A DNA stretch of 13,301 bases from Spirochaetales bacterium. GTDB lineage: Bacteria > Spirochaetota > Spirochaetia > DSM-27196 > SLST01. The position numbers and the translations under genes are program-made. Positions 1-5,732 of this stretch are shown here, piece after piece. Within the stretch, counting starts at the first letter, position 1, and the number at the start of each line of letters is the position of its first letter. The notes under the pieces are model-generated. The model saw nothing but the letters and a program-made list of their open reading frames with translations, was not told the origin of the DNA and ran no database searches. The DNA lies in contig DAOWMR010000026.1 in NCBI GenBank assembly GCA_030642995.1, positions 1-13,301 of the forward strand, given 5' to 3'.

Positions 1-719
1 AGCCGCTGGAGAAACTCGATGAAACGTTCTGCATTGATCGTCCCCTCCACGATCATCCAGTTGACTTTGCCCTGGTTGGTAATCGCCGAGACCATGCTCA
101 GATTCTCGTATGCCGCAGTAGCCCGTACGACCGGTGTTTTCCCTTTCGGTGCATATCCGCGTCCTCGTACGTCTGAGGCTCTCAAACCGGTTTCGTCTCC
201 CCAGTAGATATCTGCATCTTCAGCCTTCGCCCGACGTGAGAGCGCCGGGTAGGTATCGGTGAGCCACTGTTGAACCTTCTCCGGTTTCCGCTCCATAGCA
301 AACTTCGCGGGCTTCTGCGGGGTGAAGCCCCATCGCTTGAGATAGTCACCGACGGTACGGATGGGCATCTCAATCCCGTATTCCTGTTCAATCAGCTGTC
401 CTACCGCGATGCGGTTCCACAGCGCAAAGTCCAATTTCAGCTGATCCGGACACCGATCAATAATCAGTTTCCGGATTCGCTGCTCCTGTTCCGGAGTAAG
501 TCGACGGTTCTCACCGATCTTGCGCCCCGATTTACGTATGGTGATCGCTTTCTTCCCACCCGCTTTCCATGCTGTCCAGGTACGCCAAATCAGGTCCGGG
601 CTCGCGCTGGTTGCCTCCTGAATATCTTTGTACGACTTACCCGCCTTGCGCATGCGAACAATGGTATTGCGCCGTTCCTGCCTGGCTTCCTTCGATAGCT
701 TCCGTCCGTCTTGTTCCAT
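1..719 (-). CDS. IS630-family transposase, C-terminus cut by the window edge
   Basis: Starts at ATG 719-717 (MEQDGRKLSKEARQERR) and stays open for 239 codons to the window edge, so roughly 100 residues are missing if it has the usual IS630 length of about 340. The N-terminal half (about residues 1-110) has the helix-turn-helix and winged-helix character of the family (RMRKAGKSYKDIQ, then a basic linker). The catalytic domain begins near residue 160 with the first acidic residue in IYWGDETG, followed by the family's RGRGYAPKGKTPVV motif. The second Asp and the Glu of the DDE triad lie beyond the edge. No Shine-Dalgarno is visible; a -10-like TATACT ends 7 nt before the ATG, suggesting a leaderless mRNA. 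It catalyses cut-and-paste transposition into TA. Confidence 0.88.
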   Translation of the reverse strand, partial: MEQDGRKLSKEARQERRNTIVRMRKAGKSYKDIQEATSASPDLIWRTWTAWKAGGKKAITIRKSGRKIGENRRLTPEQEQRIRKLIIDRCPDQLKLDFALWNRIAVGQLIEQEYGIEMPIRTVGDYLKRWGFTPQKPAKFAMERKPEKVQQWLTDTYPALSRRAKAEDADIYWGDETGLRASDVRGRGYAPKGKTPVVRATAAYENLSMVSAITNQGKVNWMIVEGTINAERFIEFLQR

Positions 720-726
720 GCCACAC

Positions 727-756
727 AGTATAGCACGAATTACAGAATGTTGTCCA
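727..756 (-). promoter_or_regulatory. Predicted promoter of the left IS630 transposase (leaderless)
   Basis: On the minus strand a -35 TGGACA (756-751) is followed by an 18-nt spacer and -10 TATACT (732-727). Transcription would begin at about 720, one base before or at the ATG at 719. The -35 lies inside the terminal repeat region of the element. Confidence 0.5.
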
Positions 757-1198
757 CCGGGTCAGTAGCGTCACAAGGGGCAACGACTGTCAGCCCCGGA
801 ATCAAACGCATGAGTGCGAGATCTTCAAACGCCTGATGGGTGGCGCCATCCGGGCCAACGGTGATACCGCCATGACTACACACCAATTTCACGTTGAAGT
901 GGTTGTATCCCAGGTGGAGACGCACGGGCTGGTTTGCGAGACTCGTCCCGAAGATGGCAAACGTGGTCGCAAATGGGATTTTTCCACCGAGGGCAAGCCC
1001 CGCAGCAGTTCCAATCATGTCGTTTTCCGAGATGCCCATCTGGAAGAATCGATCCGGGAACTTCTCGGCGAACCAGTGGACACGAATGGCCTCCGAGAGA
1101 TCGGCCGTAAGGACTACAACGTCCGGATTCGCCTGGCCGAGTTCCACGAGTGCCCGACCGAAGCCATTCCGCATTGCAGTTGGTGATGCAAACGTCAT
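740..1198 (-). pseudogene. Transketolase C-terminal subunit (pyrimidine-binding and C-terminal half), 3' end removed by IS630
   Basis: Starts at ATG 1198-1196 (MTFASPTAMRNGFGRALVEL), overlapping the stop of the upstream N-terminal subunit in ATGA, with a GAGGTGG ribosome site about 6 nt before the ATG. A longer open frame from 1303 is ignored because it lies within the upstream gene. Visible family motifs are MGISENDMIGTAAGLALGG (containing the Glu that activates thiamine diphosphate), SHGGITVGPDGATHQAFED and LMRLIPGLTVVAPCDA. Native sequence ends at 768 after about 143 residues of the usual 310 or so; the last residues before the stop at 740 (DPVDNIL) are encoded by the IS end. The pyrimidine-binding domain is incomplete and the C-terminal domain absent, so the product should be inactive. 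No frameshift is seen in the surviving part, implying a fairly recent insertion. Confidence 0.88.
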
Positions 1199-1791
1199 CG
1201 AGCCACCTCGGCCGGCGGCGGATAGTCCGAGTAACCCGGCGCCGGGCCGAGTTCTTCCAGGGCGGCAACCGTTTCTTCGGCCGACGGACAGGTGCCGTGC
1301 CACTTGGCAAGGTTCTCCATGAACGACACTCCACGACCCATAACTGTATTGGCTATCACCACCGTCGGCTTGGACATCTCGGCCCGTGCAGCAGCAAACG
1401 CATCGATGATGGCTCCGATGTCGTGCCCATCAATCTCAGCCGTGTGCCAACCGAACGAATCAAACTTGGCGGCAAGCGGCTGAATCCCCTTGATACGGCT
1501 CACAGTTCCGTCAATTTGCAGATCGTTGTAGCTAACGATCAACGTCAGACCGGCCAACTTATGGTGCGATGCGGAGAGGATTGCCTCCCACATGATTCCT
1601 TCCTGCAGTTCACCATCACCCACCAGGCAATAGACCCGGCCGCAGCTACCGGAGAGCCTGTTCGCCAGCGCAAGTCCGTTCGCAACGGACAAGCCTTGCC
1701 CCAGTGGGCCACTCGAGCTCTCAACCACCTCGGGCCACTTCACCCTCGCGGGGTGCCCCTGCAGGCGACTGCCCAGCTTGCGAAAGCCCCC
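1195..1791 (-). pseudogene. Transketolase N-terminal subunit (TPP pyrophosphate-binding half), 5' end removed by IS630
   Basis: Native sequence starts at 1791 with GGFRKLGSRLQGHP, which in split transketolases lies about 75-80 residues into the protein. The start codon and the first substrate and cofactor residues (including the SKGHA region) are gone. What remains includes the thiamine-diphosphate signature GDGELQEG...N-type motif (VGDGELQEGIMWEA, then SYNDLQIDG) and runs in frame to TGA 1197-1195, overlapping the next gene's ATG. An open frame from 1809 adds a few codons (MPDRT) from the IS end and is not a native start. With its 5' part missing it cannot make a working subunit. The two transketolase halves together would have interconverted pentose-phosphate pathway sugars. 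Confidence 0.88.
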
Positions 1792-1793
1792 TA

Positions 1794-1817
1794 GTGTCCT
1801 GTCCGGCAATTAGGTTG
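1794..1817 (+). repeat. Left terminal inverted repeat of the complete IS630 element
   Basis: 24 bp beginning GTGTCCTGTCC directly after TA 1792-1793. It pairs with the right repeat at 18 of 24 positions and is best conserved over the outer 12 bases and a CAATTA block. Confidence 0.85.
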
Positions 1818-1843
1818 AAAGAATAGTTGATTCATGCCATACT
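1815..1843 (+). promoter_or_regulatory. Predicted promoter of the complete IS630 transposase (leaderless)
   Basis: -35 TTGAAA (1815-1820, five of six consensus), 17-nt spacer, -10 CATACT (1838-1843). The start site would fall at about 1850, coinciding with the second in-frame ATG at 1849. The -35 overlaps the inner end of the left terminal repeat, so transposase bound to the repeat could repress its own gene; that is inference. Confidence 0.55.
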
Positions 1844-1848
1844 GTGGT

Positions 1849-2931
1849 ATGGCACGACCTATATCAATAGTTGAGATTACCGAAGACGAACGAAGGGAAC
1901 TGGAGCGCAGGGTCAAGGCGCACACGACGGCACAGCGGGACAGCCTTCGAGCGGCAATCGTATTGAGAAGAGCTGCAGGGGTGAGGCAGGTTGATGTGGC
2001 CGCCGAGTTTGGGGTCAGCGTAGCGTGTGTGAACAAGTGGTCGCAGCGATTCGAGCGCGAAGGGATCGACGGATTGGTCGATCGACCGCGCAGTGGTCGT
2101 CCGGCGGAGATCCCACCGGAAGTGATCGAGCGAGTGATAACCGAGGCAACGCGCCCGGTACGGCCGAGAACGCGGTGGACGGTGCGCAGTATGGCTGCCA
2201 ACGTCGGTATCTCACCGGACAGTGTGCACCGTTTCTGGCAGGCGAATGATCTGAAACCCCATCTGAGCCGGACGTTCAAGGCCTCAACGGATAAGCAGTT
2301 TGAGCAGAAGTTCTGGGATGTCATCGGCCTGTATCTGAATCCACCTGAACGGGCCTTGGTGCTATGCTGCGACGAGAAGAGCCAGTGTCAGGCCCTGGAG
2401 CGTACACAACCAGGATTGCCGCTGGGGATAGGTCACATCTCCACGCGTACCCATGATTACAAGCGCCACGGAACGATCACCCTGTTCGCTGCACTGAACT
2501 ATCTTGATGGGAAACTCATCTCGCGGACTGAGAAACGACATACGCACGTAGAATGGCTGAGGTTCCTGAAGCAGATCGACCGCGAGACTTCCAAGGAGAT
2601 TGAGCTCCATCTCATCCTCGACAACTACTCCACGCACAAGCATGAGAAGATCGTGACGTGGTTGGAGAAACGTCCACGATTCCATCTGCACTTCACTCCG
2701 ACAAGCAGTTCCTGGATGAACCTTGTTGAGCGGTTCTTCGGCGAGCTGACCGAAGAAGTCATCCGACACGGAAGCTTCACCGGTGTGCGGCCGCTCATAC
2801 GCGATATCGAGGACTACATTGCGGAGCGAAACATGAATCCAAAGCCCTATACCTGGAAGGCGAAAGGTGAAGAGATCCTACGCAAGATAGAATCTGCTCG
2901 CGAAGCTCTCAAACAACAAGGAAATCTGTAA
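1849..2931 (+). CDS. IS630-family transposase, full length
   Basis: The frame opens at ATG 1834, but the second ATG at 1849 (MARPISIVEITEDERRELER) is preferred: family members begin with MARP-like sequence, and a good promoter places the mRNA start at that ATG. The product is 360 residues. An N-terminal homeodomain-like helix-turn-helix region (roughly residues 25-75, including RQVDVAAEFGVSVACVNKWSQ) is followed by a linker and the RNase H-like DDE domain. The catalytic acids are visible as the Asp in LVLCCDEKSQ, the Asp in LILDNYSTHKH and the Glu in SSWMNLVERFFGEL. The frame is intact with no premature stop, so the enzyme is probably active. It differs from the left element's transposase in both sequence and target terminus. 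Confidence 0.93.
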   Translation: MARPISIVEITEDERRELERRVKAHTTAQRDSLRAAIVLRRAAGVRQVDVAAEFGVSVACVNKWSQRFEREGIDGLVDRPRSGRPAEIPPEVIERVITEATRPVRPRTRWTVRSMAANVGISPDSVHRFWQANDLKPHLSRTFKASTDKQFEQKFWDVIGLYLNPPERALVLCCDEKSQCQALERTQPGLPLGIGHISTRTHDYKRHGTITLFAALNYLDGKLISRTEKRHTHVEWLRFLKQIDRETSKEIELHLILDNYSTHKHEKIVTWLEKRPRFHLHFTPTSSSWMNLVERFFGELTEEVIRHGSFTGVRPLIRDIEDYIAERNMNPKPYTWKAKGEEILRKIESAREALKQQGNL

Positions 2932-2934
2932 ATT

Positions 2935-2958
2935 CATGTTAATTGGCAGACAGGACAG
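2935..2958 (-). repeat. Right terminal inverted repeat of the complete IS630 element
   Basis: Read on the minus strand it begins CTGTCCTGTCTGCCAATTAA and is followed outward by TA 2959-2960. It starts 3 nt after the transposase stop codon. Confidence 0.85.
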
Positions 2959-3079
2959 TAGCGACAAATGCCGTGATCTCAGCAGGTGCGATCGTGTCTA
3001 CCTGATCGGTGGGACACGCGGACAGCAGCACAATTGCGCAGAAAACCGTGGCCAGTAGGCCCCAATGGAAAGGCTTCAC
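2939..3079 (-). pseudogene. Lipoprotein gene, 5' fragment truncated by the IS630 element
   Basis: A GTG start at 3079-3077 has an excellent GGAGGT ribosome site (3091-3086) 6 nt upstream and a good promoter before that. The peptide begins MKPFHWGLLATVFCAIVLLS and continues AC, giving a hydrophobic signal with lipobox LSAC and lipidated Cys at residue 22. After about 40 native residues (CPTDQVDTIAPAEITAFVA) the frame crosses into the IS end at 2958 and stops at 2939. Only the signal and start of the mature protein survive, so the original function cannot be read. It is on the same strand as the transketolase fragments and would precede them, but it does not belong to that reading frame, so sequence between them was probably lost. 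Confidence 0.72.
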
Positions 3080-3111
3080 AACAGCACCTCCGAAATCGAA
3101 GCTCACTAACG

Positions 3112-3140
3112 ATTGTAGGCCGTTCCTGACTCACCGGCAA
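3112..3140 (-). promoter_or_regulatory. Predicted sigma-70-type promoter of the truncated lipoprotein gene
   Basis: -35 TTGCCG (3140-3135), 17-nt spacer, -10 TACAAT (3117-3112, five of six consensus). Start site predicted near 3105, giving a leader of about 26 nt that contains the GGAGGT site. The promoter still fires toward the IS element if functional. Confidence 0.6.
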
Positions 3141-3181
3141 CAGCGTTCATGGGCTCGAGATGTCAGTACCTGATGAAGCCG

Positions 3182-3210
3182 TTGCGACTCGGCGGCGATT
3201 CCACTAATCT
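3182..3210 (+). promoter_or_regulatory. Possible promoter of the DUF1638 gene (near-leaderless)
   Basis: -35 TTGCGA (3182-3187), 17-nt spacer, -10 TAATCT (3205-3210), then 8 nt to the ATG at 3219. The hexamers are weak; the call rests on correct spacing, the absence of any Shine-Dalgarno and similar geometry at other genes of the window. Confidence 0.35.
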
Positions 3211-3218
3211 CAATCGCG

Positions 3219-3977
3219 ATGAAGCTCCACGTCATCGCCTGCAGTGTAATGACTCGCGAGATCTCGCTCGTGGCAGCTACGTGCGAGAGCAGCTTGATCC
3301 TGCATTTCATGGAACAGGAGTTGCACAATCAGCCTGACCAATTGCGCAAAAATCTCCAGGCCGAGATCGACCTCATTGACGTGGCGGCGGAGAAGCATGA
3401 CTCGGGGAAACCGGCGGCGGGGGGCCACGGAGCCGATGCTGATGCAATTGTCCTGGCGTACGGACTGTGTTCAAATGCGATCTGTGGCCTTCGGTCCCGG
3501 CACTATCCGGTGGTGGTTCCACGGGCTCACGACTGCATGACGCTCATTGTGGGTTCGCGGGAGCGGTATCAGGAGTACTTCGATCGTCACCCGGGCACCT
3601 ACTGGTACACACCAGGATGGATTGAGCAAACCCCGATTCCGGGCAAGGAGCGCGTTGAACGGACCCGCGCAGACTACGTGGCTCGGTACGGTGAGGAGAA
3701 CGCGGAATACCTGATGGACATGGAACAGGAATGGCTTCGTGCCTATGATCGGTGCGCCTACCTTGTGTGGCCTGAGCTCCATAGAGAGGAATATCGATCT
3801 GCAACCCGTGATTCCGCCGCCTACCTGGAATGGGAGTATGATGAAGTGGCTGGTGATGATGGCCTGATGCGTCGAATCTTGAGCGGGGAGTGGGACTCCG
3901 CAGAGGTGCTCATCGTGCCGCCCGGCGAAACGATCGAACCATCTTTTGATCGATCCATCATTCAATTGACTGACTGA
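3219..3977 (+). CDS. DUF1638 domain protein, 252 aa
   Basis: The protein carries the marks of DUF1638 across nearly its whole length: an N-terminal HVIACSVMTRE strand with Cys8, a helix ending MEQELHNQPDQLRKNLQ, then LAYGLCSNAICGL (Cys84, Cys89), PRAHDCMTLIVGSRERY (His104, Cys106) and HPGTYWYTPGWIEQ. The conserved Cys and His look like metal or cofactor ligands. From memory, members of this family are often found with corrinoid-dependent methyltransferases; none is present in this window, and the biochemical role here is unknown. There is no signal peptide, so it should be cytoplasmic. The start at 3219 is chosen because the family's first strand begins immediately after it. No Shine-Dalgarno is seen. 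It stands alone, 38 nt before the next plus-strand gene, which seems to have its own promoter. Confidence 0.85.
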   Translation: MKLHVIACSVMTREISLVAATCESSLILHFMEQELHNQPDQLRKNLQAEIDLIDVAAEKHDSGKPAAGGHGADADAIVLAYGLCSNAICGLRSRHYPVVVPRAHDCMTLIVGSRERYQEYFDRHPGTYWYTPGWIEQTPIPGKERVERTRADYVARYGEENAEYLMDMEQEWLRAYDRCAYLVWPELHREEYRSATRDSAAYLEWEYDEVAGDDGLMRRILSGEWDSAEVLIVPPGETIEPSFDRSIIQLTD

Positions 3978-3980
3978 CCC

Positions 3981-4009
3981 TCGACGCGACTATTCGGACA
4001 CGGTATGCT
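3981..4009 (+). promoter_or_regulatory. Predicted promoter of the phosphatase-fold gene (leaderless)
   Basis: -35 TCGACG (3981-3986), 17-nt spacer, -10 TATGCT (4004-4009), then exactly 6 nt to the ATG at 4016, so the predicted start is the A of the ATG. The ATG at 4005 is inside the -10 and cannot be the start codon if this promoter is used. Confidence 0.5.
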
Positions 4010-4015
4010 CAGAGC

Positions 4016-4846
4016 ATGCGTTTTTCGATTCTTACGCTGGACCTGGGACTCTTCCCAGGGAGGGATTCCGGACCCAGGCTCGATCCGCTTGCCCGGTTCA
4101 TCGCGGAAAACAATATCTCGTGCGTCTGCCTCCAGGGTTGTGGCCAGCATCGGCGCTCGCCGCTGCTCGCCGGCAGGGATCGGATTCGGGAAGATAACGT
4201 AGTTACGATTGTCGCCGACCAACTTGGCCGCCTTGGTTTGAAATACGACTATGCATGGGATTGGTCCCACTACGGCGAAACCGACTATGAGAGCGGATCG
4301 GCGGTACTTACGCAGCTGCCCATTCTCGGATCAGTTACCCGTTTCGTGTCGGGGTCGGAGGATCGGAATGATATTCAGTCGCGTCAGGTTGTCGCCGCGC
4401 GACTCGGTGTATCGCCCGAGATCAACATCGACGTCTACAGCGTTGACTTCTCCGGCGCCGGGGAAACTCTCAGCAATCAGGTGGATCGGCTTCTTCTCTT
4501 TGTGAGTGAGTCCGCCGACCTGTTCGTCCCAAAGCCACAGCCTGTGCCTCGCCGTCGCGGCAGGCCGCCGCGGGTACTCCCTTCAAACAAGCGACCCGAG
4601 CCCGTGAGAATGGTCTTTCTCGCCGGTAACCTCGCCGATGGACCGGATGGGCAGATTGCCAAAACGCTCCGACCAGCGGGGTTTGGCGAAGGTGCAGTGT
4701 CGGCAGCGGCCGGGGCGGTGAGTTCTGCAGATGCGGTATACCTGCGTCCCGGTCTGCGCCCGACCGACAGTGAACGGGTATTTGCCGGCGCGGACGGATC
4801 CGTGCTCGATGGGCACTCCGGATTGCTGTTGGGCTTTGAGGTATAG
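4016..4846 (+). CDS. Endonuclease/exonuclease/phosphatase-fold protein with degraded active site and an AT-hook-like insert
   Basis: 276 residues following the order of the EEP (DNase I-like) fold: a first strand FSILTLDLG (residues 3-11), ISCVCLQGCGQH (34-45), SGSAVLTQLPI (93-103), a helix SNQVDRLLLFVSE (153-165), VRMVFLAGNLADGP (197-210) and a C-terminal DGHSGLLLGFEV. The usual catalytic residues are mostly altered. The Asn of the first strand is Asp, the metal-binding Glu of LQE is Gly41, GDFN reads GNLA, and the SDH motif reads DGH, keeping only the His. An insert at about residues 171-195 is Pro/Arg-rich and contains RRRGRPPR (179-186), which matches the AT-hook core. It may be a non-catalytic binding protein or an unusual member with relocated residues. 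No signal peptide is visible. It converges with the phosphodiesterase gene, 4 nt away. Confidence 0.65.
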   Translation: MRFSILTLDLGLFPGRDSGPRLDPLARFIAENNISCVCLQGCGQHRRSPLLAGRDRIREDNVVTIVADQLGRLGLKYDYAWDWSHYGETDYESGSAVLTQLPILGSVTRFVSGSEDRNDIQSRQVVAARLGVSPEINIDVYSVDFSGAGETLSNQVDRLLLFVSESADLFVPKPQPVPRRRGRPPRVLPSNKRPEPVRMVFLAGNLADGPDGQIAKTLRPAGFGEGAVSAAAGAVSSADAVYLRPGLRPTDSERVFAGADGSVLDGHSGLLLGFEV

Positions 4847-4850
4847 CAGA

Positions 4851-5729
4851 TTATCGGCCCAGAAGTTCGAGTAGGCGGTCCGGCCGATCGGTGATGATCC
4901 CATCCACCCCGGCGTTCACCATCCGGCCCATGTCCTCCAACTCGTTGACCGTCCACACGTGGACGGCAATACCCCGGCTCTGGGCAACACGAACGAATCT
5001 AGGCGTGATGACCTTGAGATTGCCGGACTGCTCAGGGACCTGAAACGCGTCCATCACGGGTCGGAATGAGCGCCCGAGAAAGAGCTTGTTGAGCACAAAG
5101 AATCGCCGGATCTCGGGCTCAGTGCCGGATGTGGGGAATTCCGGAAACATGCGACGGAACTCCTCCATCACTTCGGGGTGAAAACTGGCCACGATTGTAT
5201 TGCGTGCGCGATCGTGCTCCCGCAGCATCAAGCCAAACATCTCAACGATTGATGGATCGGCCTGCTTGATCTCTATCACCATCGGGGTGTCTGGGAAGGC
5301 GGTGAGAACTTCATCAAGCGTGGGAATCGTCACGCCGGCGCCCCGGTACGGATGGCCGGCTGAATTTTCCTTGACCGGCCAGTTGTAACCGGCGTCGAGG
5401 GCTTTGATCTCCTCAATGGTGAGATCGGACACCGCGCCGGTGCCGTCTGTCGTTCGGTCCACGGTGCCGTCGTGAATGACAACGAGCGTGCCGTCACGGG
5501 TACCATGAACATCAAATTCAAGTGCATCGACACCGAGCTCAACTGCATTGTGGAAGGCGATCAGGGTATTCTCCGGACGCAGCTGCCTGCCGCCCCGATG
5601 GGCAATCACCTGCCACTGGTTGTCGGTTATCGCCGGTTTCTGTTCAACGCGAGACATCGCTGACATGGATCCTCCACTCAGAAGAAGCAGAATGATGATG
5701 AAGACCGAGAAGGAGTTCCCCTGTTGCAT
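4851..5729 (-). CDS. Secreted glycerophosphodiester phosphodiesterase, 292 aa
   Basis: Hydrolyses glycerophosphodiesters, the deacylated phospholipid head groups, to glycerol 3-phosphate and an alcohol. The GDPD TIM barrel is complete: VIAHRGG (His44, Arg45), RPENT (Glu53), LEFDVHGTRDG (Glu71, Asp73), VVIHDGTVDRTTDGTG (general-acid His86), MVIEIKQ (Glu153, Lys155) and the C-terminal HVWTVNELEDM and GIITDRP strands. An N-terminal hydrophobic stretch (residues 8-20) acts as a signal peptide or anchor; it has no lipobox Cys, so a periplasmic enzyme is likely. Start ATG 5729-5727 lies 3 nt after the stop of the ankyrin lipoprotein gene, with its GGAG in the end of that gene, so the two are one operon and probably translationally coupled. 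Confidence 0.94.
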   Translation of the reverse strand: MQQGNSFSVFIIILLLLSGGSMSAMSRVEQKPAITDNQWQVIAHRGGRQLRPENTLIAFHNAVELGVDALEFDVHGTRDGTLVVIHDGTVDRTTDGTGAVSDLTIEEIKALDAGYNWPVKENSAGHPYRGAGVTIPTLDEVLTAFPDTPMVIEIKQADPSIVEMFGLMLREHDRARNTIVASFHPEVMEEFRRMFPEFPTSGTEPEIRRFFVLNKLFLGRSFRPVMDAFQVPEQSGNLKVITPRFVRVAQSRGIAVHVWTVNELEDMGRMVNAGVDGIITDRPDRLLELLGR

Positions 5730-5732
5730 GTG

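Larger units (their letters stand above)
1..765 (-). mobile_element. IS630-family insertion sequence, partial (right end only inside the window)
   Basis: The element runs off the left edge of the window. Its inner end is placed at 765 because the transketolase reading frame loses family resemblance exactly there and a TA dinucleotide, the target that IS630 elements duplicate, follows at 766-767. Read inward on the minus strand, the terminal sequence begins CTGACCCGGTGGACAACATT. The partner inverted repeat lies outside the window, so the end position is inferred from the gene break and not from a matched repeat pair. The terminus differs clearly from that of the second element at 1794-2958, so these are different IS types. 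Confidence 0.8.
1794..2958 (+). mobile_element. Complete IS630-family element, 1165 bp, flanked by TA
   Basis: Imperfect terminal inverted repeats of 24 bp match at 18 of 24 positions: left 1794-1817 (GTGTCCTGTCCGGCAATTAG...) and right 2958-2935 on the minus strand (CTGTCCTGTCTGCCAATTAA...). TA dinucleotides sit directly outside at 1792-1793 and 2959-2960, as expected for IS630 target duplication. It holds one transposase gene in full. The genes on its two sides are different (a transketolase fragment on the left, a lipoprotein fragment on the right), so a simple single insertion does not explain the junction. Confidence 0.9.

Noticed and set aside
1150..1794. Plus-strand open frame of 214 codons across the transketolase fragments
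   Set aside because: It has no family resemblance, and the opposite strand encodes clear transketolase motifs.
1..2958. Compound transposon carrying transketolase genes between two IS630 elements
   Set aside because: The two elements have different termini and different transposases, and both transketolase genes are broken exactly at the IS ends, so they were targets and not cargo.
3926..3957. Terminator hairpin from repeated GATCGA near the end of DUF1638
   Set aside because: A 5-6 bp stem with a 12-nt loop inside the coding sequence and no U-run; it reflects clustered GATC sequences.
4005..4202. Alternative plus-strand start at 4005 (MLRACVFRF)
   Set aside because: It is out of frame with the phosphatase-fold gene and its ATG lies inside the -10 hexamer.
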